This document shows positions 33,976 through 47,200 of a stretch of DNA of 64,000 bases, one piece after another. The notes beneath the pieces were generated by a model that saw nothing but the letters and a program-made list of their open reading frames with translations, had not been told where the DNA came from and did no database searches. Source of the stretch: Paragordius varius (Eukaryota; Nematomorpha); contig OZ176053.1 in assembly GCA_964247055.1 (NCBI GenBank), positions 7,440,001-7,504,000 on the forward strand, written 5' to 3'. Position 1 is the stretch's first letter. Each line of letters begins with the position of its first letter. The position numbers and the translations under genes were made by a program.

Positions 33976-36425
33976 CAGTGGTACTCACCAAAAAAATTTG
34001 ACGGGCCAAATAAAACATATTTTTTTTTCGAGGGCCATGAAGCTTATAATGGCAAATATTCCATAGCTATTTGACAACGCACATATTTATACTTTAAATC
34101 AGCACAATAAATTTTTTGCGGGTCGCATGTAAATCCAGCTAAAAATTCGTTTTGTACCATTTAGTTTTAAAAATTAAAATATATAGATAACAACATTTAT
34201 TTTAATATTAACCAATAATTTTTGACAAATTTGGTTTCGCCTCATGGCAGGCCATTCTTAATCCGTCGTCCATATGATCATTAGTTAAGCGATTTCTGTA
34301 AGTATTCTTAATATACTTCATTTTTGAATATGCCGTCTCACATGTGTAAGTTGATGGAAAAATAGTTAGGACAACTTGAGCACATTTTTTTATATTTTCA
34401 TATTTATTTGGCACAACTTGCCAAATTTCTACATATCTTTCTTATCTACGGTTTTCCTTAAATATAGCTTCCAAATTGGAATCATTTTTAAAATCAACGA
34501 ATTCTTCAATGATAACCGCCTGATCAAAACCGAAAAGCTCAAGTTGCTTAATGTTGGATATATCCATATGCCATGGATTTTCCACTAGCTTTAAGCAATT
34601 TTTTATATTTTTTAATTCTTGAAATCTGAATTTCATCTCATTAGATAAAAATGTTAAATGATTGTCTATTATTAAATTAATATCCGCGGTAAATTCCATA
34701 TTTTCTTTATGAATCGTTTTGAGTGTTGGAAAATGTAGGAGTGTTTTATCTATAAAATCTTGTTTATATATTATTAATTTTTCTTCAAAAGCAAATATAT
34801 GATTAGCAAATTGGGTTATTATTTTGCTCCCTTGAAGACTTGTATTAAAAGTACTAAGTTTATAAGTAATGTCGCAAAGGTAGGCTAATAAAACCCACCA
34901 TTTGTCACTATTAATTTCCTCGTCAAACTTTCTGTTATCTTTTATAAATAATAGAATTTCATGTCTTAAATCAAAAAATCTATTCAATACTTTGCTAAGG
35001 CTTGGCCATCTCACAGCGGTGTACAAAAGAATATCATCAAACTCACTGTGGATATCTTTCAGGAGGTTTTTGAATTTACGGTGATTGAATTCTCTGCCAC
35101 GGATGTAGTTAACTATATCCACAACCGTTTTAATTACTAAATTTAGTGATTCATCTTTTACACGCGAAACCAAGTTTTGCTGATGAATAAAGCAGTGAAA
35201 GGATAATAGATTTTGCAAATTATATTTGTTTTTTAAAAGAGAAATAAACCCTTTGTTTATTCCAATCATAGAGGGACAGCCATCTGTGCAGATCGAAACC
35301 AATTTTTTCATAGATATACCATTATTATCGAAAAAGGTGCTAATTACTTCAAGAAAATCACTGCCTTTTGTGGTATTATTCATTGGTAAAAATTTCAAAT
35401 ATTCCTCGTTGATTATGCTGTCGTTGCAAAATCTCACGAAGAGCGCACATTGAGGTGTTGAACTTATATCAGTGCTGGAATCGATTGCAATACTGAAGTA
35501 TTTGCAATTTTTCAGAGCCAATAATGTATTGTTAAAAATATATTTAGACATATCTTCAATGCGTCGAGCACATGTTGAATCAGAAAGTTGAAGTTTTTTA
35601 ATTTGTCTCATGATTTGATCTTTGTTATGGAATTTATCAAATAAAAAAGTGCAACCATTTATTAAACATTCTTTTATTAGTTGGGAATTAGTAAACGGTT
35701 TCATATTTTTTCCTAAAATATAGCATATTTCATACGAAGCTAATGTTACAGCTTTTTCCTGGGAAAAAGCTATGGCCATAATAGATTTTTCTTTCTCGTA
35801 TAATTCCTTAAAATTTTTATATTTTTCATTTCTTTCCTCAAGATTTTCTGGTAATTTATGAGAATGATGGATTTTAAAATGTCTTTCAATATTGAATTTT
35901 TTTATAATTATATTGTCCTTGCATATAAGGCAGGTAGCAACATTGTTATTTAAAACTACAAAAAAACTAGTTTCCCATTCTTTTTTAAAGGAGCGATTTT
36001 CATCGGATAATTTACGTTTTTTGGCATTAGATGTCATCCTTTGAATTTATGTTTAAATATTCTGTAAAAAAGATAGGAATATAAATTGAATTATGCTATA
36101 AAAAACAAGTTGAAATTTAATGATATTGAGTTGAAAATATTTTATGAGAATGAGTTTTAAAAATGATGCAGGATAATGAAATGTATGTGCAATGGGTGAA
36201 AACAAAAAAGAAATGCAATAAAAATTTCAAAAAGAAAAGAAGAAGAAACAACGTGTGCCCATAAATCATAAATTTTAAAATTATTTTAATGTAGAAAATT
36301 TTTCTACATTTCAAATTGGGTAAAAAATAAATATTATTTAAAAAAAATAAATATCAGTCATAGTGCATTTTTAAAGAGCACTTAAGGCCGCATGCGGCCC
36401 GCGGGCCGCGGTTTGAGTATCACTG
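33976..36425 (-). mobile_element. hAT transposon, nearly intact, 2450 bp
   Basis: The ends CAGTGGTACTCA and TGAGTATCACTG are inverted repeats (11 of 12). They are flanked by perfect 8-bp target duplications GTTTATAT (33968-33975 and 36426-36433). Subterminal GGGCC and GGCCCGCGGGCC blocks are typical of hAT-Charlie elements. The transposase lies on the minus strand. The high preservation of ends and duplications argues for a recent insertion. The flanks (TGCTAAATAAAGATTTT on one side, ATACAGTATTACCATGCCTC on the other) look like family C, so it probably landed in a foldback copy. Confidence 0.93.
34208..36037 (-). CDS. hAT transposase (GTF2IRD2/Charlie-like), one in-frame stop
   Basis: The main frame runs 36037-34442 (531 residues), and the same frame continues after a single TAA to 34208. 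N-terminal BED-type zinc finger: CLICKDNIIIKKFNIERHF. RNase H-like core: AIDSSTDISSTPQC (first Asp region) and CTDGCPSMIG (second). The C-terminal dimerisation block TCETAYSKMKYIKNTYRNRLTNDH lies beyond the stop. The order and wording recall the transposase-derived half of human GTF2IRD2. The stop cuts off about 78 residues carrying the dimerisation motif and the expected last acidic residue, so this copy is probably inactive, though only just. A sequence error or readthrough cannot be excluded. Confidence 0.9.
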
Positions 36426-36433
36426 GTTTATAT

Positions 36434-36600
36434 CATCATCGAAATATGTTAAGTTTAGATTTACAGCGTTTTTATACAGTATTACCATGCCTCATAACAG
36501 AATGAAGTGCGCTTCAACAAAATTCTATAAAAAATTAAATTTTACAAAGTATATATTTTTCAAAAACATAATCTAGCATGTATTTAACAATAGGGGAATA
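36434..36600. repeat. Family C foldback remnant to the right of the hAT insertion
   Basis: It contains AAGTGCGCTTCAACAAAATTCT and a TTACAGCGTTTTTATACAGTATTACCATGCC region matching the right arm of the 24.6 kb element. It is separated from similar sequence left of 33968 by the hAT element. Confidence 0.45.
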
Positions 36601-37204
36601 CTGACATTTTTGAGATTGTACTTGCATTTTTCTGGGGGGGCAAAGTTCACATCTAAAAATTTGATTATTTTCAAATATAGTTTATATTTTAATAAACGGC
36701 TGTCACTGAACCACCATTGACTGGTGTATGGAAGGGCAGCAAGGGACGTCTTTTGTGAACAGTGGCGACGTGGGTCTGCTACACGATACACCTTGATTTC
36801 TCTTGCATAATTCGAGATTTTACGATTTTTAAATATAGAGCAATCACCATAAAAGTCATGTTTTTTATATCACTTTTAAATATTATAATAGCACCAGGAT
36901 ATCCTGATTTAACTAAATTTATATAATCAGGGTTTTGTATAACCCCTGATTCTACAGTGTTAATAAAAATTATGATGCTAAGTTAATTGACTTATAATAC
37001 TGAAGACAAAAGGAGTAACTCATGTTTGTTAGTAAATTTTATCATTGTTTATACCTATCAATACCAATATACATGCTAAAAACTAAAATATAAACATTTT
37101 AAGGCCCAATTCATTGACATTAAATACCTTACAAGATGGGAAAATTACCAAATTTTTTAATTCAATTTTTTATCCCATACTATTCATGAATCTGATAATA
37201 TTAA

Positions 37205-37778
37205 CATTTGGATATAACACATTCATTTTAGTCCTTCGATTTAAATTGGGGTAGTTAAATACCCCAGGCCTGTTTAAAATTAAATTCTTTAAAAAATATG
37301 GAGGGAATTGAAACCATGGCAAAATCTTGCACTTATATAACATTAATACACCGAAATATATAAAAAAATTTATTCAAAAATACTTGATATAACTCATTTT
37401 GAGCTAAAACCGAAAGGTAAAAATTTAGTCAACGTGACATGGTGCAATGGTAAAATTGTAAATTAATACAAGTCAACGAGCTTTTTCTATTTCTATCAAT
37501 TTTAGATATAATTTAAATAAAAAATTAGCTTTAAATGTAACGTTAGAATCAAATAAATACGATATTTAGCAAAAATTTTGTAAAATAAAAATGGCGTCGA
37601 AGTAGTTTGACATGGAACTTTTTTTCAAAATAACATTTTATTGAGATATTTTAGCATATTTATGTAATTTTTATTAGGATAGAAGCAAGAATTTAAATTG
37701 GGACCGTTTCCTTCGGTAGTTTTTTAAAAATCCTAACTCAAATTTAGTCTGGATTTAGATACCCCAATTTGAGAAGTG
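37205..37778. mobile_element. Family E element, reference copy, TTAA-flanked, 574 bp
   Basis: TTAA occurs at 37201-37204 and 37779-37782. The left end CATTTGGATATAACACATTC..AAATTGGGGTAGTTAAATA mirrors the right end read in reverse, CACTTCTCAAATTGGGGTATCTA. No open frame is present. It is the best-defined copy; others are at 15590, 17139, 54664 (left part) and 60430 (right part, inverted). Confidence 0.7.
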
Positions 37779-38213
37779 TTAAAAATAAAAAATAATTTTT
37801 CTACGTCTAAACATTGACACGTGCTTATTTGTTCAATCAATCATATGTTATCTTTTGCTATGGGTGAATTCTTTTTCTAACAGGTTAAAATTTAATATTT
37901 TTTATAATATTTGTAATTGGTGTATTTGCTTCATATTATGTTTATTTATTTTTAGTAATTTCATCTTATTTTTTTTTTAAATTATTTGGGTATGTTTGTT
38001 TATCTTTGACCTTTGTAGTTATACTTTATTTTAACATAAGCGTTTGTATATAATCATAACACATTTACATTGTTTATCTAGGACGTGTCTTGCAATTTCC
38101 ACCATAATAGCTCTAAAACTTAACCCATAATTACATATTTGATAAACTTGCATTTATATCTCTTTTAATCCAACCTGATAATCATTGTTGTTATAGAAAA
38201 CGATTTTGCAATT

Positions 38214-41200
38214 ATGGATACGATTAATTCGGTATCGACACCAGCTACCATTCATAATTTTTATCCCATTGTTAATGGAAATACTGATAATAATTTATAC
38301 ATGAGTGAAAATGCAATTATCCCTAATAACTATGTCACCATGTCTAAAATGTCAATTTGTTCATCTGCAGATGTTGTACCAAACGGGATCATATCTAATG
38401 ATATGCCTTCCCCCCACCAATTAATTAGTGAAAACGGTGCTTTGAATGGAGTTGATGTTGCCTACAATGGTATATAGCTTAATTTAATATATATATATAT
38501 ATATAATATATATTGCGCCATTTCATTATATCTATACAAAATTATTTTATTTTTTTATTAATTTTAACATGTAATTTGCCTTTTCATAACGATACAGTTT
38601 AACTAATATTTTAGGTTAAACATTGTTTTTTAAAAATTTTATGAAATTAGAAAAAATAACTCGTTTTATACACATAATTAATTTAACATATATGCAAACC
38701 TAGCACATTCCGCAAAAGGTTTTTAGCCATTTGGCGTCTTGGTATGTGAAAAAGTAAAAGTAATTATTGTTAAAATAGGTTAAATATTGTAAGTAAAAAA
38801 TAGATATAATCGTTAATTGTTATAATGCAGAAATTATTTTAATATATAAACTTGTCATTAAGGTTAGATGCCTTACTTTTCTGTTAATTTCAATATAGCT
38901 ATCATAAATATTTTATTTATTAGGCACAAATTACACATATGAGCCTATATCATCTTCAATAGGTCCGCCATTTGGTGGCGAAAATAATTATAAACCAGAG
39001 CATCTATCCCCGTATCTACATACTGCAATACCTATGGCTATGAGTCTTAATAACATAAATAATAATCACACAATTACAAATTTAGGTGTAAACAATGAAT
39101 GTCTCTATGATCCATCTGCTATTGGTGGTATGATTCAATTGAATGGTGAAGCTTATCACCCTGTAACATCATTATGTGCAACCACTGATCTTGATACAAA
39201 TATAACGGCTGCCATGTATCCCCCAAATGGGATAGTTTTAAATGAAAACCTGGGTTTAATCACGAATGGAGAATCTTCTTCTCTGTTTTTGCCTGCTGGG
39301 CCCGCTATTGAAGCCATACCCACGAGCCCTGATCTATTTAATGCTCGTGTTCATACGCTTCAGACATTGCAATCCTTTGCTCCGGCCGACATGATTATGC
39401 CATCCATTGGTGCTCCAGACCATTTGATTGCTCTTACCACTTGCCAGGAAGGTATCATCCCTACTGGTGTTGGTGCTCAAATATCATTGCATCCCACGCC
39501 TGATGTAATCACTAATAATAACGCCAACAATAATATAGGTGTCATAGGTAGTGGTATTGCTACCCTTAAACTTTCCTCTCCAAAACTTTCGGCCAACAAT
39601 CACGTGTATAATAACAGTGAATCATTACAAGATTCTACACCATTCACTAATATTGCTCAAACACCATCCTCCCAAGCTACGAGTAAATCCGTCCTTTCTT
39701 CCTTATCACAAAAATATGGTACTGAAACAGATGATATTCCAAGTACTTCTTCTAAAGGCACTACCAGCTATGCTAAAGGAAGTCATACAAATACAGATGA
39801 TAATACCATTGTTCCTAACATTAAAAAAGAGGAAGAGTTTCCCAGCTTAGTTTCTGCCAAACCACATCATGCTAACCAAATGAACCAAAATAATTTAGAA
39901 GCATCACAATCGTCAAAAAGTTTATCGTCTGCTACCAAACATATGGCTCTAAAATCTTCTAACGTGACTCAGGTATTCTTAAATTTGAATTTTTTATACA
40001 TATGCTATTTATGAAATAAATTGGGAATACAACCTATCGATATTAAATATATTTGATTTAGTAAGTATTCTGAATTATCATTTTTTGAGAATTATTACGT
40101 ATTTTTACATTTTATGATACAACAAAATGCGATTTTATTTCTATAATCCCTGAGTATGTTATATTTAACGTAATTATTAAGAATTTAGGTTAAATTTTAC
40201 AAATATTACATTTTATTTATTTATATATTGTTTTTTATAGGCACATCAGATGTTTGTTAATGTTTTGTTTTACCTACACACACTTCTTTTATTTCTTCAA
40301 TCATTTTCTGTATTTCCTTAAATCAATGTTTATTTTGTAGATGATTTGCTACTAATATTCATATGTAAAAACATTTTTAAGTATAACATTAAATTAAGCG
40401 CTAAAATTTGGTAAAAAAATTGAATCCCGTATATATTGTTTGGCGAACGACATTAGCGAGAGCTGCTTTTGGCTCGGTATCTTGAGGCTATTTAATTTAC
40501 ATGACATTTTTTTAAATATTTGATTGATTGTTGGGAATAATACGGTAGCTTTTCTTCGCAACTGGAATTTGTTAGCGATAAAATATGCTAAAAATTTTAG
40601 AATTGAGAATTAAATATTGATATAGCAAAAGGCAAAAGTTGTATAAAATTAAATCGAATAAAACAGTGGTTAAGTCATGATTGAATTAAAAAAATGAATG
40701 ACCTAGTCCAGGTGATATTTAATTCTTAATAACCGTTTGTTGATTATTAAGAAATTTTGTACACTAAAGATGGTTGTTTTCTTAAAAATTTTATGTATGT
40801 TTAAAAAGCTAATCGCGTAGCGATTATTGGTATTAGAATCCTCAACCCGAATCATTTGACTAATAGTAAGGTTTGTACAATAATAATTTAATTTTGTTTG
40901 TTATTTGGATTTACTTTTGTTCTTATTTAATATTGTCAACGGAGAACGAATATTTAATTTTAAAAGCTCATAAAATTTGATAAATTAAATTATATCTAAA
41001 ATATGATACATGGTGTATCTTTTTCGTTGGATTAACTAAAAGAATAATTTTAAAAAATTAACGGACCTTTATCATTTTAATTAATAGCTTGTATAAGTTT
41101 ATGAGTATTATATAAAAATTGATACAGTTTTATTTGGTCAAAAATTAAAATAAGAGTCAATTTTGGTACGCTACGTAATAAAACTTTTAGGGCCTAATCC

Positions 41201-44200
41201 AGCATTCCTTACACATAGTTTTATTTGTATTTGTTGTTTAGTTAAATAATTTATGTATTTTTAATTAAATTTATTGACCAATATATATATTATGTGTATT
41301 ATCTTTTATAAAACAGTAGGTGTGCGTGTATCATTATTTTAAGAAATTTACGCTTAATTTGACATACATTTTTTAGAACGAGAGACAAAATTGACTTAAT
41401 TAACTTTGGATAATATATTTCGCATTCTTTTTAAAACGCTATTATGTAAATTACACTATCCAGTTATACTGTTATACTATATTTTATTATAAATATTTTT
41501 TATTATTTTTCATAATATATATATAAGTTTTATACGCCCTATATAGAAACAATGAGTAGTAGATTAGTAAATACTAAAAAGTCATAAAATAGTGAAATTT
41601 AATTTAATGTTATGAGCAGTTTTAATTTAAAGAAGCAAACATCTCTTGCACCCTTTTTCACAAATATAAATGATAAATTGTATTATTTTTGTCGATTCAG
41701 GTGGCATCATTGTAGCTCATTTTTGTAAATTATTAAATTCCAATATGCCAAATTTAACTAATTTATATCCATACAATAATAATGATTTTAAATATATATT
41801 TATATATATAGATATAATATATGTAGTTTTTTGCGCTTTTATATAATATATGTAGTTTTTTGCGCTTTTATATATACCCTTATTGTCGGTTTTAGGTGGT
41901 AGTTATACCTTTGCATGAGCGTCGTTTCAAAAACATGCCTAGTGCTTTGACGACTTGGGAACACTTCAACCCTGAACAGCAGCGTGTATGTGCCGAAATT
42001 ATGTCAAAATCAGGTTCTTAGTTTTTTCACATTCACCGATACTTAAAATTAATGTCATTATATAATAGTATTGTATAATATTTATTCTTTTTTAATTTGC
42101 GATTCAATAAATATAATTGCTCTCTTAAAATCTAAAATTACTTTGAAAGATTTTAATAAATTTTTAAATAAAAAACATAATTTAATTTTTGTTCTGATTT
42201 TAGGAGCTCATTTGGAATTGCAAAATAATCAAGATCACAGTTTGACCATCATGATAACTGGGAAGGTTAAAACAGTCGAGGAAGCAAAGAAACTAATTGC
42301 ACAACAATTACAAACCCAAGTATGTTACCATTATATTATAACATTTTTGATCACATATGTTTTTTTCTTAATAACTACTAAATTAAAAATCTCAGCAAAA
42401 ATTTGTAACTTATATTTAAAGTTTATGTTTTATAAACGGTTATCCATCATTATTAAATTTTAAGAGTTTAAATTATATACAGTTATGATATTCATTATTT
42501 TTAAAAATACAATTAAATTTATTATAGAAAGCTTTATTCTGCCTCTTCCAAATTAGCTTTTATTTTGTTATTTGTTAATTCAGTTTGTGTAAAACACGCA
42601 ACATCTAACTGCCTTATTACATGTTTTATCATTAATCTTTGTTTATACGCATTCCGGTTATTTCTAAAATTAGTAAATGAAGCACATATTTTCATGCATT
42701 ATTTTTAGATCCAATATAACAATTAAATGGTTATGTTATATCATTAATTGTTGCCAGGTCAAATTAGCTTTCATGCATATTTTATTGGTCTAGCATATGT
42801 TTAGTTAATTTTTTTACAAAACATATTTTACATAGAGTTCTAACTGATTTATACAGTAGCCTAAGGTAGTAATCTATAGTTTGCTGTTTAATATAAAAAT
42901 GTTATGCTTAGTGTATATTTACGATTAAAGCTTTATATCCTTTGCTACTATATCACAAAAAACAAAAAATAAGAGGTATATTAATGCTATGCGCTAAAAA
43001 CAAAAATAAACTTTTTCCCTTGAATGTAGTGTCATGCTGAAATACATGTGGAAAAAGAGTATCATCCAGTTATACTTGGAAAAGGTGGTTCCAAACTTCG
43101 TTCTATCGAAGAGGAGTGTGGAGGCATTAAAATTGCCGTCCCACCCAAAAATAGCGATTCAACCCTCATCCGTATAACGGGTGACAAACACGGTGTCACA
43201 AAAGCTCAAACTATGATTCTTACCATTAGAGATGAATTGGTATAATATATCCTATTTATCATTTATCTTTATATTTATTTATATATAAAATATATTTTGC
43301 TTCACGGTTGCACAAAATTGAACTCTATGGATAGACATTAAAATATGATATATGGTGGATGGTTTAAGGGCAATTATTAATTATCACATCGTGCCATTGT
43401 GAAATTTTTTGCGGAAATGTTTTTGCAAAACACTTTAACTGGAAGGTTGCTAGTTTACCGATACTGATATAGCAATATTACGGTCAGGTGGAAAGAAAAT
43501 GCTGTCTTCTTTTATTGTTCATCATCAATTTGATTGCTCTAGAAATAGCGGTTTGTTAAGTGATGCTTGACAAGATTTTATATACTGATTTCGATCCATG
43601 TATGCCATCTTGGGTATATCATATGTTTTATTATCATTTTCTATATTTTATAAGTCCATCTTGTGCGGCCTTTCTTTCCTCTATTTTCCGTTGGGGTTCC
43701 ATTCTACCTTGTATTAGTCATGTCTTTGGTGTGCCATTTAATGTGACCATAAAAACGTTATCTACTTTGAGATAGCGCATCTATGGGATGTTCCTTATAT
43801 ATAGTATTAAATTATGGGTATATTGGAGTTGTTGTGCATTTGTGTAATATCGATATTTTTTGGTGGGGTAGGCAAAGTCTAGTAGGAGTATCATTGTGTA
43901 GTTTTTTGCCATTAATTATCGCCCATAATTTTTTGCGTAGATGCAAGTTCCATATTAGAATCATAAAAATTTGACGCACCTTTCTTTTTTAATAACAACA
44001 TTGATGTTTTTGATATATTTTAAATCAGGGGTGTACAACACAAATGGTTTCGCGGGCCGTAAATTTGACTTAAGCCGGGGGGTGGGGAACCATTCGGAAT
44101 GTATATGGGCATTTTTTGGATAATTCATTCGATTTTAAACATAAGTCTGTAAAATGCAAACACAATATAAGTTTCTAGTTCCTACCAATTGGATAGACTA

Positions 44201-47200
44201 ATTTAGGAAAATTGTTAAAAGGTAATAATTTTACTAAGATTTTTAATTTTACTAATTATGGATTCCAAATTTTTCGCGGGTCGCGTGTAGGACCTCCCCC
44301 TCCCCTCGTTTTAAAGGTTTCTTCTTTTCATAGAGGGGCAATTTATTTGTTTTATTGACTTTTATAATTTAACTCTTATCAGGCCAAAAATACGACGAAA
44401 CGATTGGACATTGAAGGAGCATATGTCTCATTTCTCCGAACTGCATGCGATAAATGGACCAATCAATTTGCGGACCTAAAAATTCGGTTTTTACCTCCTA
44501 TTACGAGCGGTCCAACTAACACCAACCCCAATAATCATAATGTTCTTTTCCACAATCAATTTATTGATCGAGCCATTTTATTTACCGGGCCAAAGGAATT
44601 GGTTGAAGATGCTTGTCATCACTTAGAAGCTCTTTACAGGGAAAAGGTTAGTTTAATTGTTTTATAATTGCCAACTTTTTATTGAATATCTTTTAGGGAT
44701 TGGAATCATAACCATTTTTATATCCGGTCCCAAATATTTTACCGAAAAATGGTTCTTTTAGTTTTATTGTTTTTTGACAAATGGTTATTTCGGTTTTTAG
44801 ATTAAATTTTTTTATACCACAAACTTATACTCTGCATCGAAGCATGCAATTCTTTTCTCAAAATTTGGAGACAATAACAAACATACATATAACAATTATT
44901 GTAAAAATAAAAATATTTTTTTTTGAATCGTCTTTGGTGGCAAATTTTTTTTTAATTTGTCTTTTTGGTTCCAAAACGATATCACATAAGTCAATGGTTT
45001 TGGTATCAATCTCAGCTATTTTAAAGAATATTAAATGGTTAACATAACATATATAAACAGAGAGCTACATGTACCCAATTCCATTATCCATTGGCGCGAC
45101 AAAAACACAGATTTGTAGCGGGTCGAAATGGATGTCACATAGCTCAAATACTTAATACCACGGGGTGCTTACTAATTTTCCCCGACGATAATAACGCTAA
45201 AAACAACAACAATAGTAGACCTAGCACTCCTGAATCAAATAATATGAATCATAAAATGCCATCCCTGCAACTTATACCAAGTAATCCGGATGAAATTGTT
45301 ATTTTTGGACCGGCCAAAGCTCATGGATACGTTATAACTATGATAGCCGAAAAGGTTTTCATTTTACATTTGATTCATAATGCAAAACCATTAATTGTTA
45401 AAAGATTGCAATCACTAATGGTTTTATTTATGCAAAAAGGCTGATAGTATGATTGAAGAACATATTGAAATACCAAGATGGATACATAGGCATTTAACGA
45501 AAAACCAACGCGCTAGCTTAAAACCCATACAAGACTTATGTCCAAAGGTTTTTTATGATTAATGCTTTCTTTATATTTTCTTGTATCAATAATAACATAT
45601 GCCATTTTATATTCTTAATCCGTTTCCTTTTCGTGTAGATTGATTTTGAGTTTAAGCGTGACAGTGATGACATAACGTTAGTGGGACCACCTGAACAAGT
45701 TCAAAAAGCATTTTTGCTCCTGCGTGGCATTGTTAAGGGCATTAAAGATCGCTACAAGGTACAGGAAATACCGGTTGATGCTAAATTACATCCACATATT
45801 GTGGGGAAAGCTGGATCCACAAGTATTTATATTTGAAAATTATGTCAATTATATTTTTAATCAAATCCAAACCTTTTTTGCATGTTAATCCTTTATTTAC
45901 TGCTTTGTTGGCAAAACAATCATTGATGACTTTTTTGTGCAACACTATAACATAACCTTAACTACAGATAAAACTGATTTACTAATATTTTTTGCATAAA
46001 TTTTATAAAATTATATGGTAATATTTAATGATCAAATTTATTACCATATGATAAAAATTTAAATCAAAATATACATTGATGAAAAAACGTTGCGTATATT
46101 TGTTTTTGTTTTCAGCAAAATAGCATATATTATAATGGAGCATGTCTTTTTGTGCAATTTATTTGGCATTTTTATGCCGACCAAAAATAGCAGATAAAAT
46201 ATCTGAATTGCCGCTATCATTTTTAATTGTTTTTATCTTGACCATGTTCACGAAAAGTGCGACAATTTTTTTAAATAACTCTAAATCATGTCGATGTATT
46301 TAGTTAACAAGATCAAAGATCAATCCGGCGTAGAAAATATTAAGGTACCCGGTGACAAAGGGCCAAATTACATACAATTAGAAGGGACTCCTGAGTCTAT
46401 TGCATTAGCTTTGCGGGAAATTTTGGAAATTGTGAATAAAAAGGTTTCTTTTCCAAATATTTATTGTTTGTAATATTAATTATTCATATATGATATTCAT
46501 CATTTTTTTATCTTTATAATTATTTAGGAAAACGAAATGATGATTGAAATCGATATAAATCCAAAACATATTCCGCTCATAATTGGTACCAACGGTGAAA
46601 CGATCAAAGAAATTAGGTTTCATTCATTAATTACCTTTCTTAATTTAAGGTTTAAAATTTTTGCATTAATTTGCCAAAAATCCTGTTTTTTATGAAATAA
46701 TTTTAGAGAAACATATGGTGAAGAAGTTGTAATTATTTTACCACAACGAGATAACAACAATGGTGGAAATAAGGCTAATCAAAAAATACGAATCAGAGGA
46801 TCCAAACAAGCAGTTATTGATTGTGCAAACCACATTGAAATGCTTAAAAAATCTTTTGTAAGATTATTTAACTCATAACAAGCATAGGAAGAATATAGAA
46901 ATTTATTTGATAATCTAATCGTTTGTTTGCATAGGCTCAATACTCCTTTTTGGATGTACCCTATACACGAGACGTGTATACCGTATCGCCCATTACATTT
47001 AATCGATGGAAACGATATTTGCGCCAAACCTATCCGAATTTTGAGTTTAAATTCCCTGAACCCGATGCCAAATTAATTAAGCGTTTTAAGGGTAATAAGG
47101 ATACCCTCGGATCTCAGGATACGTTAAATGATAATAATGAAGCTCATCATAAATTAACGACAACCAAATCGGAACGCAGGTTAATATTTTTACGATTTCA

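Noticed and set aside
36573-36791. Minus-strand frame with ADPRRHCSQKTSLAALPYTSQWWFSDS
   Set aside because: The composition is unlike the surroundings and resembles something coding, but I could not connect it to a family or to flanking exons.
39551-39850. 99-codon frame inside vigilin exon 2
   Set aside because: It is an out-of-frame reading; the vigilin frame is continuous across the exon and in phase with both neighbours.
43560-43974. Two plus-strand open frames (71 and 63 codons) in vigilin intron 5
   Set aside because: There is no recognisable motif or splice connection, and the vigilin joint across this intron is in phase without them.
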